Source: Tieghemiomyces parasiticus
Taxonomy: Eukaryota; Kickxellomycota; Dimargaritomycetes; Dimargaritales; Dimargaritaceae
DNA length: 17,758 bases
Assembly: GCA_027575765.1 (NCBI GenBank)
Contig: JANBPT010000966.1
Span: 1 to 17,758, forward strand
Direction: 5' to 3'
In this document: piece after piece, positions 9,891-17,148 of the stretch
Position numbering within the stretch: position 1 is the stretch's first letter
Layout: each line of letters opens with the position of its first letter
The notes under the pieces: generated by a model
Database searches by the model: none
Seen by the model: only the letters and a program-made list of their open reading frames with translations
Told to the model about the DNA's origin: nothing
Position numbers and translations under genes: made by a program

Positions 9891-10080
9891 CTCCCCGTTT
9901 CGGGTACAAAATGACCCCCCACCGCCGCCGCCTATTGTGGCAATGGAGAGAGATCACCCCCAGCCATCACCTCTCCCTTCCAGCCGCCCACACACACCAT
10001 CCCCCGCGCCTGTTCTTCGCTTCCGCCTCCCACCACGCTATTTTTACACGGCCGCCTCCCACCGGTCCCGGTGCCACTAT

Positions 10081-10092
10081 ACACACACACAC
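10081..10092 (+). repeat. (AC)6 microsatellite
   Basis: Six consecutive AC units lie in the pyrimidine-rich leader region of bestrophin paralog 2. Confidence 0.85.
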
Positions 10093-10534
10093 ATGTACTC
10101 GGTCCAGGCTTCCTTCTTATTTGACTAGTTTCGCCCGCGGCCTCCGCCTTTTATGAATTTATCTTTCCCCGCTGCGACCACCACTCGATTTCCTGCTCCG
10201 CCCACCGTCACCCCATTCTTCGCTCGAATTGTGGGCTTCGCCAGCTACAAAGCCCGGGAGCCTCCTTTCTTCCAAACCACCTTTTTAGCCAACCTTCCTG
10301 CTTTTCATTTTCCTACGACTCTCAACCCCCTGCTGGCACGCCGTTTGAGATACGCTCCCCCTCGCATACCCTTGTACACCTGTGTCTCGTCAACCTTCAT
10401 AACCTCTCTATCTGCTCGCGTCGGAGCTTAGCTTGTATAACAGACACACTTCAACCACCCGTTACACCAACGTCCGTGCGCCAGTCACTTTCGCCGTGCA
10501 CCCGCCTGTCCACCTACCGAGTCGGTCCATTCTC

Positions 10535-10544
10535 TCCTAACTCC
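10535..10544 (+). promoter_or_regulatory. TCCTAACTCC element upstream of bestrophin 2
   Basis: This exact 10-mer lies 53 nt upstream of the ATG, identical to that upstream of paralog 1 and in the same orientation relative to the gene. It is followed by a C-run and CTAG, so it could be the branch-point region of a leader intron rather than a promoter element. Confidence 0.4.
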
Positions 10545-10597
10545 CCCCTAGCTGGTGTCGGCTTCGTCACCCCCCACTTCGGACGGCCCCTGTCACA

Positions 10598-12037
10598 ATG
10601 CCGGTCAAGCTCGGTAAAATCGATTCCAAGTACCCAGATGCTCTCCGAGTGAGAGGGTCCATCTTGCTGGACATTCTCCCGGTGGTGGCATTTCTGACGG
10701 CCTTTGCTACCATGATCACCTGCATCCAGTTGTACGCCAACAAGGACCTTGCACTTAACAGTGTCGTGATTGGTGTCCTGTCGACAACCGTCTCCCTCCT
10801 CATTTCTCTCCGCACGAACAGTGCGTACGACCGGTTCTGGGAGGCGCGGCGTTTGTGGAGTCAAATCACCTTCAACATCCGCAACCTGTCGCGCAACATT
10901 TGGATTCTGGTATCCGAGACCAAGACCAGCGCCGACGGGTGCCACGGTGTCGAGCTGCAACTCAAGCGTGCCGCCGCATCCATGCTCATCGCCTACACCT
11001 ACGCCTGCAACGACATGATCGCCGAGACATCCGAGTCTACTGCCCGCGTCGTTGAGTTTATGCGACACGCGCCGGCGTTCGAGGATCAGATTAACCGTAA
11101 GGGTCAGAAGCGTGAAGGCGCCGATGAGTACCAGCTGCGCTACCTCCGGACTACTGATACGGACACTCTGCTGGCGCGTCGCGGACACACCAATGACTAT
11201 ACTCGTCGCCGGCGTCACACCCAGGACGGGAGCAGTAACCCTCATGACCACCGGTCGTACCCGGCTCTTCCGACTGACGATGGTCGCTCCCCGGCTCCGG
11301 TGGGTATGTGGCGCCGCCTGCGTGACACATTCAGCTTGTACCTGCGAGCCTCCTGGCTGCACCGCGGTGCCAACAGCACTCAGACCATCCGTCGGCGCTA
11401 CCGGTTCCCCAAACCCAATATGGTCAATATTATCACGACCCACCTGGCCGTCTACGTCCAGCACCTCGTTAACCGTGGCTACATTGATGTACCTTCAGGG
11501 TCGAACATGAATGCCAGCATTACGGCCCTCGTCGACGCCTTCGCCGCCCTCGAACGTATCCAGCTCACTCCGATGCCGCTTGCCTACAGCGTGCACCTCC
11601 ACCAGAGCACCTGGATTTTCCTCATCTTGCTCCCCTTCCAGCTTGCCAGTACCCTTAAATGGGTCGCCGTCCCCATCGTGGCCCTTGCCGCCTTTGTTCT
11701 GTTTGGTACCCTCGCCATCGGGGACCAGATCGAGAACCCTTTCAATGGCGATGCCAACGATCTGCCCATCACCATGTATTGCCGCATCATCGAGGAGGAA
11801 CTCAATGGTATCACGAGCGTCCCCTTCCACTACAAGGTCGAGAATTGGATTCCCCTTAAAACCCTCATTGAAGAGGACCAGGTCCGCCGCAGTATCAGTC
11901 AGCATCGTCCCGCGAGTGGCATGCCACCCACTAGCGATGGCGGAGGGGATCCCACTTCACCCACCTCTCCTGGCCCCAAGGTTGGGTTCGTGTCTCCCGA
12001 CGACCTAAAACACGCCGGACATGCCGTTGACGGCTAA
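10598..12037 (+). CDS. Bestrophin-like anion channel (UPF0187 family), paralog 2
   Basis: This is a 479-residue intron-less paralog of the channel at 5892-7247. In order: a first hydrophobic segment (about 22-46), a second ending SLRTNSAYDRFWEARRLW (70-87), HLAVYVQHLVNRGY (282-295), LERIQLTPMPLAYSVHLHQ (318-336), the last hydrophobic block (337-375), IENPFNGDANDLP (378-390) and YKVENWIPL (412-420). Between about 163 and 265 sits a long basic, Arg-rich hydrophilic insert, at the same place as in paralog 1 but not similar in sequence. The tail (430-479) is Pro/Ser/Gly-rich with SPTSPGP-type motifs. Predicted neck positions are T63/L67/L71, without the aromatic found in paralog 1 and in KpBest and BEST1. 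The start has A at -3. The gene converges with the kinase gene downstream. The family call is firm; conducted ion and membrane location are unknown. Confidence 0.93.
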   Translation: MPVKLGKIDSKYPDALRVRGSILLDILPVVAFLTAFATMITCIQLYANKDLALNSVVIGVLSTTVSLLISLRTNSAYDRFWEARRLWSQITFNIRNLSRNIWILVSETKTSADGCHGVELQLKRAAASMLIAYTYACNDMIAETSESTARVVEFMRHAPAFEDQINRKGQKREGADEYQLRYLRTTDTDTLLARRGHTNDYTRRRRHTQDGSSNPHDHRSYPALPTDDGRSPAPVGMWRRLRDTFSLYLRASWLHRGANSTQTIRRRYRFPKPNMVNIITTHLAVYVQHLVNRGYIDVPSGSNMNASITALVDAFAALERIQLTPMPLAYSVHLHQSTWIFLILLPFQLASTLKWVAVPIVALAAFVLFGTLAIGDQIENPFNGDANDLPITMYCRIIEEELNGITSVPFHYKVENWIPLKTLIEEDQVRRSISQHRPASGMPPTSDGGGDPTSPTSPGPKVGFVSPDDLKHAGHAVDG

Positions 12038-12348
12038 GTATTATACAAAAAACAACAATCATCTACCCGTGCAAAGGTTTGGGGGCTTGATCAGATTCAA
12101 TCTCATCCATTCAATTTCACCACCTTCCGTCTCATTCAATATGTATTTCCCATACCGTTTGTCCGTTATCACTGATGTTGTTTTGGCCAGGTGGTCTCGT
12201 TATCCACTCCTTGCCGAGACATTCTAATCATTTATTTCACTGGGATCTTCTACTACTATAACAGTGACTCAATACTCAATTAAATAGGTACCCTAAGTTC
12301 ATCGTGGGCCAAATCTCATGTCACAATGATGATCCCTCGGGGGGAGAA

Positions 12349-12364
12349 AGAGAGAGAGAGAGAG
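12349..12364 (+). repeat. (AG)8 microsatellite
   Basis: Eight uninterrupted AG units follow a short G-run in the convergent intergenic region. Confidence 0.9.
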
Positions 12365-12495
12365 CACTGCCTAGATCTGTGGACATTAGTGCTCGCATTT
12401 GTTACACTTTCCTTGCCAGAAAGGTATGCGCCCTAATGCCCCAACTCCAAAGCTCAACTACGGTGGGCCTCCATACCACACTCATCAAGCAGCTA

Positions 12496-12505
12496 AATAA
12501 ATAAA
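12496..12505 (+). terminator. Possible poly(A) signal AATAAATAAA
   Basis: Overlapping AATAAA hexamers lie about 460 nt downstream of the bestrophin 2 stop, followed by an A-rich stretch. They would give a long 3'UTR, so an unrecognised nearer signal is equally possible. Confidence 0.3.
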
Positions 12506-13008
12506 AAAATGAGATTCATAGTTGTGTTAAAAAACATCTCGCTAACTTTACTTGCTACGTGTGAGAAGGCCATTACCCTTTACTCCTCAAGATAAATCGC
12601 TAAGATGCACTGTGACAATATGGGCTTCTGATCATGAAACATACATTTCATTAGTATTGTAAATTAGAGCACGGGAGGCCAACAAAATGGCACAGCGATT
12701 TAAAATTAAAGCAATGGGAAAAGATCGCGTTCATATTATTCATCGAAAAAAAAGGGAATGGTCAGATGTTGGACGAGACAAGAGAAGGCGTTAGAATGAA
12801 GATTACCAAAAGTTAGATTTGTGAGTATGAAGAGGATTCAGGCAGACTACAGGCGGGAGAGGTGATAAAAAAAAGTAATAAGCTAGGGCGGAGAGGGGGG
12901 GGAGGGAGAGTGTGTACAGAGAGAGCGAGGAGTATGGGTGGGTGGGGGTGCGATGATAATTAAAACTGAGCGTGCATTGTGACAAAAGGGATGTAATACA
13001 CCCCAACT

Positions 13009-15846
13009 TCACGAGGCAGTTCCAATCCGCACAGTCTCGGCACGACGCCTATCATCCATGTTACGACGACGCTTGTTAAGTAGGGTTGAGTGGCTCAGGT
13101 CCAGGTCGAAGACGGGGGCGTCTTCTGACGACGAGCTGGATTGAGACGACGTCAGCGTCATGTGTAAACCGGCCTGGTGCTGTGGGAGGGCATGAGTGTC
13201 CAACTCGTTGAGCGTGGGTGAGGCGTCCGACAGGTCCAGAGAAACGCCGTCGTTGTAAAGCTTGATGTCCTTCTCCAAGGGGCGATCACCGCCAAAGTGA
13301 GGGGTAGGCGCGTCGTCCCCGTCTACGGCTGTGCAACCCGAAGTGACCGTGTCGGGAGAGGCCGCAGACGTGTGATTAGTTTGGTTGGACGGGGTGCAGG
13401 CCAGGGTGGCGGACGAGTTCTCGTCGAGGGCCGCGGGGGTGCCACGGACGACCAAGCGTTCAGCATTGCGCTGGAAAAGCGCCTTGATGAGCAGGCGGTC
13501 GTCATCAATCTCTTCGGCCGCCTCCGGAATGGGCGAGAAGAGCGGGTTGGCGTAGCTGGCCAGGACGGTATCGGAACCCTGGGCGGGGGTAACGGCCGGA
13601 GTTGATGACTGCGGCTGCTGCGGGGCGGTATCCCGTGGCACGACCTTTAGACCCTGTGACGTGGCCGTTAAAGTTTGTTGCAGTGGAGGCTGCACCTTGG
13701 CCGCCCGGTTCGGAATGATCTCGCGGGCCAGCGGAGTGGATACCTTGGGTGCGGCTGTGGCACCGCCGATGGTGGCCTGGTGGAACGGGTAACCATTCGG
13801 TCCGCCGCGCGGGGTGATACCGCCGGTCAGTGGAGTGGTCCGGGCGCTGGGAAACGGCGTGTTGTGCTGGCGGCGAGTGGCTTCCTCGTTTTCCACGCGA
13901 CGTACGGCGTACGACACGTCAAAGGCCTCCTTGAGGGTGAGAACCGGGGTCATGGGCGTCTTGGCCATGACGCGCTGGCGGCCGCCAGGGGTGAAAAGTA
14001 CACTTGGTGCAGGGGAGGCGGCCGAGCGCTGGTCCAGACCCAGAGAGTGTAGGTCGATGCGCAAGTTCTGCACTCGGCCCTTGGCCTTGCGGTTGGGCGA
14101 CTCGCGGATGGACTTGGTCTGCAGGGCGTCGTACTTGCGGGAGGGCAGGGGTTGGACCTTATCCGGTACGGCTTGTGGGGTGACAGCGGCCAGTGCACCA
14201 GACGGGACGGGCGAGGCCAATGGGGAAAGCGGGGCGGCATCCGCTGCAGCGGCGGCAGGCGCGGTGCGGACCGGGAGGGCGACCGGGGCGTCGGCGACGG
14301 GCGAGCGCGAGGTCTGCGGGGTAGTCATGGGCACGGATTTCGGGACGTTGTTTGACAGGAGTGGCGTGGTCTGGAAGTAGTTGGCCTCGCCTGGAAGACA
14401 CGTTTCCACGCCCTCCATGTCGGTGCTGAGGCGGGCCTGGCACCACGGATGGGCCAGAAACTCGTCGATGCTGTACCGGTCGCGCGGGCTAACTGTAAGC
14501 AGGTGCGAAATGAGGTCCTTGGCCGAGTCTGAAATGGGGTCCCACCAGGGCGAGAGAAAGGTGTAGTAGCCACAGGCTACCTTCTGTGTCAAAATCTGCA
14601 CGTCCTCGTCGTAGAACGGCGGGAACCCACACAGCATGGTGTACAGCACGCACCCGAGGGCCCACATATCCACGCCAGTACTGTACTTTTGGTCATTAAC
14701 GATCTCTGGGGCGGTGTAGCCGACAGTGCCGCACGGGGTCAAGGTGGGCTCGTTCCAGACAACCTTGCTAAGGCCAAAGTCGGCGAGACGCACGCGGCCG
14801 ATGCCGCCGCCGCCTACCCCCTCGATAAAAATGCCCTCGTCCTTCTTGCCACGGTTGGAGGATGACGACACGAAGGTGGGATCGGGGATGTAGGCAATTG
14901 GGTCGAAGAGGATGTTCTCGGGCTTGATGTCACGGTGTACTACGCCGCGCTCGTTGTGGAGATAGCGGATGGCCTCGGCAACCTGCAGAATGACGTGACG
15001 AGCCAGGGGCTCCGAAAAGTACGTCAGTTCGACGATGCGGTTGAAGAGTTCACCGCCCGGTACCAAGTCCATAATGAGATAGAAGTAGTCGTTGCTCTCG
15101 CGGAAGTCAAGCAGGGATACCACGTTGTCATGGTGCAGGCTGCGCATGATGGACACCTCCTTATAAATGCTACTGCGCTGTAAAGGGTGGAAAGGTGGGC
15201 CGACCGGAAGGGTGAAGGTAGAGGGGAGGGGGTGGGTGAGCCTTAAGCGACAGATCTGATGCTGGCTACACAGACCGATCGAGAGGGTGCGCGGCAATGG
15301 TGTGGAGTAGGAGTGGGCAGGAACAACGGGGATCGGCAGAGGGTCGTCGGTTTCACTGCAGCTCCCCTTGGGATGCAGTGAAAGTCTCGACAGTACCATG
15401 TAAAATCCAGACGCGTCCGGTATGCAAAATCGGGGACTTACCTGCGAGGACTTCATCTGGAACTTGCGGGCCACCTTGATGGCCACGTGACTCTGGAGCT
15501 GGCGGTCGTAAGCCTTGTAGACAACGCTGAAGGCGCCGTCGCCCATGCGCTCCAACAGTTGGAAGCGGTCAGCCGAGTTGGCGCTGGGCTGGCTGGCGGC
15601 CTGCGGCTTCTGATGGGCAACGGGGGCGTAGCCAGCCGTGGCGCGCGCGACCCGGGTTTGGGCGGACATGGCTGTGGCAGAGTGGACGGAACGAGAGTCC
15701 GTGGTGCGGGAGGCGTGGTGGTTGGAAGAGGCGACAACGGCCGCGTGGCGGGCGTCCGAAGTGGCGGCTTTATCCGGCGAGGGGACCGTACTGTTGGGAG
15801 CGTCGGGTTTGTGGTGGCGCAGCAGATTTTTGAAGTGAGTTATCAT
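13009..15846 (-). CDS. srk1: Srk1/Rck2-type MAPK-activated Ser/Thr kinase, 2 exons
   Basis: This is a CAMK-group protein kinase of the fungal Srk1/Rck1/Rck2 family, which acts downstream of the stress MAPK (Sty1/Hog1). The symbol is assigned at family level. Exons are 15846-15442 and 15177-13009, joined in phase 0 (SSQ|RSSIYKEV), giving 857 residues. The catalytic domain spans about 94-380: glycine loop GDGAFSVV (102-109), VAIK Lys124, helix C Glu142, HRDIKPEN (216-223), DFG (268-270) and GTVGYTAPE (285-293). The family-diagnostic insert between HRD and DFG includes DEGIFIEGVGGGGIG (248-262), and YYTFLSPWWD (339-348) follows. The 475-residue tail holds over twenty S/T-P sites, a segment LKEAFDVSYAVRRVENEE (550-567) of the kind I recall from this family, and a C-terminal LLNKRRR (834-840) resembling a MAPK docking motif. 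All catalytic residues are present. The start MITHFKNLLRHH has weak context (T at -3), but no ATG lies upstream in frame before a stop. Confidence 0.95.
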   Translation of the reverse strand: MITHFKNLLRHHKPDAPNSTVPSPDKAATSDARHAAVVASSNHHASRTTDSRSVHSATAMSAQTRVARATAGYAPVAHQKPQAASQPSANSADRFQLLERMGDGAFSVVYKAYDRQLQSHVAIKVARKFQMKSSQVSPRFCIPDASGFYMVLSRLSLHPKGSCSETDDPLPIPVVPAHSYSTPLPRTLSIGLCSQHQICRLRLTHPLPSTFTLPVGPPFHPLQRSSIYKEVSIMRSLHHDNVVSLLDFRESNDYFYLIMDLVPGGELFNRIVELTYFSEPLARHVILQVAEAIRYLHNERGVVHRDIKPENILFDPIAYIPDPTFVSSSSNRGKKDEGIFIEGVGGGGIGRVRLADFGLSKVVWNEPTLTPCGTVGYTAPEIVNDQKYSTGVDMWALGCVLYTMLCGFPPFYDEDVQILTQKVACGYYTFLSPWWDPISDSAKDLISHLLTVSPRDRYSIDEFLAHPWCQARLSTDMEGVETCLPGEANYFQTTPLLSNNVPKSVPMTTPQTSRSPVADAPVALPVRTAPAAAAADAAPLSPLASPVPSGALAAVTPQAVPDKVQPLPSRKYDALQTKSIRESPNRKAKGRVQNLRIDLHSLGLDQRSAASPAPSVLFTPGGRQRVMAKTPMTPVLTLKEAFDVSYAVRRVENEEATRRQHNTPFPSARTTPLTGGITPRGGPNGYPFHQATIGGATAAPKVSTPLAREIIPNRAAKVQPPLQQTLTATSQGLKVVPRDTAPQQPQSSTPAVTPAQGSDTVLASYANPLFSPIPEAAEEIDDDRLLIKALFQRNAERLVVRGTPAALDENSSATLACTPSNQTNHTSAASPDTVTSGCTAVDGDDAPTPHFGGDRPLEKDIKLYNDGVSLDLSDASPTLNELDTHALPQHQAGLHMTLTSSQSSSSSEDAPVFDLDLSHSTLLNKRRRNMDDRRRAETVRIGTAS
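15178..15441 (-). other. Kinase intron, 264 nt, in frame and stop-free
   Basis: The donor is CAG|GTAAGT (15442/15441) and the acceptor CTTTACAG|CGC (15178/15177), preceded by a long pyrimidine tract. Removal joins the beta-3 Lys strand to helix C as in homologous kinases. The intron is exactly 88 codons long and has no stop in the kinase frame. Confidence 0.9.
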
Positions 15847-15856
15847 GTAGTTAGGA
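15847..15856 (-). promoter_or_regulatory. TCCTAACTAC immediately before the kinase ATG
   Basis: On the coding strand TCCTAACTAC abuts the start codon, one base different from the TCCTAACTCC found upstream of both bestrophin genes. If it acts as a branch site, the real acceptor and start would lie further downstream in what is annotated here as the N-terminus. Confidence 0.35.
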
Positions 15857-15890
15857 TTCGTATCAGAGTACTGGAGCTGACCCGAGAACG

Positions 15891-15900
15891 GATAGGTCCA
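15891..15900 (+). promoter_or_regulatory. GATAGGTCCA copy 1
   Basis: This exact decamer lies 45 bp upstream of the kinase ATG (TGGACCTATC on the coding strand). It is the copy closest to the gene and the only one preceded by G rather than A or T. Confidence 0.5.
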
Positions 15901-16338
15901 GATATAGTATGGTGAGGGTGAGGGTATGGGTATTGAGAAAGGTGACGAAAAAGGGGGAGAGGGCAAGTAAAGGCCGGGTCCTCAGTACCATATACCATAC
16001 ACAGCCGGACGATGAGGGTGGGTCTAAAGAAAAAAAGGGTACGTATGCCAGAATGGGCAAGGCGAAGGAGCCACGGTCAAAGATAAGGGGCAACAGGTCA
16101 CCAACAGAAAAATTCAGAACGGCGAAAAAGGACGACCTCATGTACAACCGTGCAGGGGGTTAGCAGATAAGGCTTCAAAACGATACCGAGGGAGCTCTGT
16201 CAATCCGGCATACAACGAAAGTTCTTGAAAACGAGTGCCTAGACCACTGAAGACCAAGGGCTGTCGAGTCAGACGATACGTCTCCAAAAAAGAGCCAGTG
16301 GGACAATAATTTAGGAGAAGTACTCGAGAATGAAGCGA

Positions 16339-16348
16339 GATAGGTCCA
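16339..16348 (+). promoter_or_regulatory. GATAGGTCCA copy 2
   Basis: This exact decamer is preceded by A, giving an AGATAG GATA-factor-like core. On the coding strand it is followed by TCGC. Confidence 0.5.
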
Positions 16349-16587
16349 GTGAATACACGAAGACTCTGTCCGATAGACCAGTCAGAAACGTAGTGACGTG
16401 CACTGACGAAGGTGGGGGGGACGAACAAGCCAAACACGTGCGGGGACCTCCTCCCATTCACGTTAACCACAGAAACGAGTGGAGGGAAGTGGCTATGGAA
16501 ACGTGTGTGTACACAGCGGCAAACAGAACGCGGGTTGGCTGCTCAGGGTAGCAAGTGAGGAGGGGCGGATTCGCAGAGACTTGGCGT

Positions 16588-16597
16588 GATAGGTCCA
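16588..16597 (+). promoter_or_regulatory. GATAGGTCCA copy 3
   Basis: This exact decamer is preceded by T (TGATAG core). On the coding strand it is followed by ACGC. An AACGAGTG copy starts five bases further on (16602). Confidence 0.5.
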
Positions 16598-16980
16598 ATA
16601 GAACGAGTGCTGATGCGTAACAGCAAAGAAAGCAGTCGACTCACTACGGGCGCGAGGGTGCAAGAGTGGAAAGAGATGGGAGACGTGATGGGTACCAAGG
16701 GCCCGACAGAATGGAGGCAGAGTCGTCGTCGTCGATGGGGGCGGAAGACGAGAATAAGAAGGGAAGGCGGTTCCAAGGCGAAGTACCTGGTAGGGATGGG
16801 CCAGAGGTGAAGCTGACCCTGGGAGGAGGGGCTGGGTAGGCACCCAAGGCACAGCCGCCGGCTCAAGGGGCTTCCTCTCCTCGGGGCTGGTCGCACCGAT
16901 AGAGCCACGGCGTTGGCTGTGCCCTCTCTCACCCATATACCTCTCAGCACACGAGCGTACCACGCCATCAGCCTCAACCC

Positions 16981-17148
16981 CTGGCAGAGAAAGACCAGCG
17001 GGACACAGGGGTCCAACGAAGAAATAAGTGATGAACAAGCCTAGAGCCTCTGGTGCCCAGAGTTCAGCGTCTTGGGCGATACATGAAAAGGGGGGGGCGA
17101 AGCGTCAACGTCTAAGAAATTGGGTATAGTGGGGGGTTCATAACTTAC
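16981..17148 (-). other. Candidate leader intron upstream of kinase
   Basis: The donor CTACG|GTAAGTT (17149/17148) and acceptor CTTTCTCTGCCAG|GGG (16981/16980) are 168 nt apart, similar to the confirmed introns. Frames on both sides are open and phase-compatible (SYG then VEADGVV), but composition is low-complexity and no start ATG lies in the upstream exon. It is best explained as a spliced 5'UTR of the kinase or an unidentified gene. Confidence 0.3.

Larger units (their letters stand above)
9891..10597 (+). promoter_or_regulatory. Pyrimidine-rich leader/promoter of bestrophin paralog 2
   Basis: About 700 bp of strongly C/T-rich sequence on the coding strand leads up to the start at 10598. 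It includes an (AC)n tract just before ACATG (10081-10092) and a TATAA at 10436-10440, about 160 nt before the ATG, which might be a TATA box. Open frames in it (for example 10153-10431) are low-complexity and I do not call them genes. Confidence 0.5.
12038..13008. other. Convergent 3' intergenic region
   Basis: This region holds the 3' ends of bestrophin 2 (plus) and the kinase (minus). It is more AT-rich than the genes and contains an (AG)8 tract, an AATAAATAAA at 12496-12505 and a G8 tract at 12895-12902. Short frames at 12021-12227 and 12304-12504 (plus) and 12803-13012 (minus) show no family features. I saw no canonical poly(A) signal on the minus strand close to the kinase stop. Confidence 0.55.
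15843..15998 (-). other. 51-codon upstream ORF overlapping the kinase start (ATGA)
   Basis: An ATG at 15998 on the minus strand opens 51 codons, ending in a TGA at 15845-15843 that overlaps the kinase ATG (15846-15844) in the sequence ATGA. The frame begins MVYGTEDPAF and is otherwise Pro/His/Ser-rich with no family signature. A second upstream ATG at 15991 opens 42 codons and stops at 15863, also before or around the kinase start. Whether either is in the mRNA depends on the unknown transcription start. Confidence 0.35.
16230..16609 (+). repeat. AACGAGTG, three dispersed copies
   Basis: The octamer AACGAGTG occurs at 16230-16237, 16474-16481 and 16602-16609, all in the same orientation (CACTCGTT on the kinase coding strand). 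The last copy lies next to a GATAGGTCCA copy. Confidence 0.45.

Noticed and set aside
10514..11464. 316-codon minus-strand frame
   Set aside because: It is antisense to bestrophin 2, whose sense frame has clear family motifs throughout. The antisense translation shows none.
13814..14380. 188-codon plus-strand frame
   Set aside because: It is antisense to the kinase tail, Gly/Arg/Ala-rich and without motifs.
15847..15966. N-terminal extension of the kinase frame
   Set aside because: The frame is open upstream but contains no ATG, only a TTG at 15966. The segment is Ser/Pro low-complexity leader, and MITHFKNLLRHH at 15846 is a credible start.
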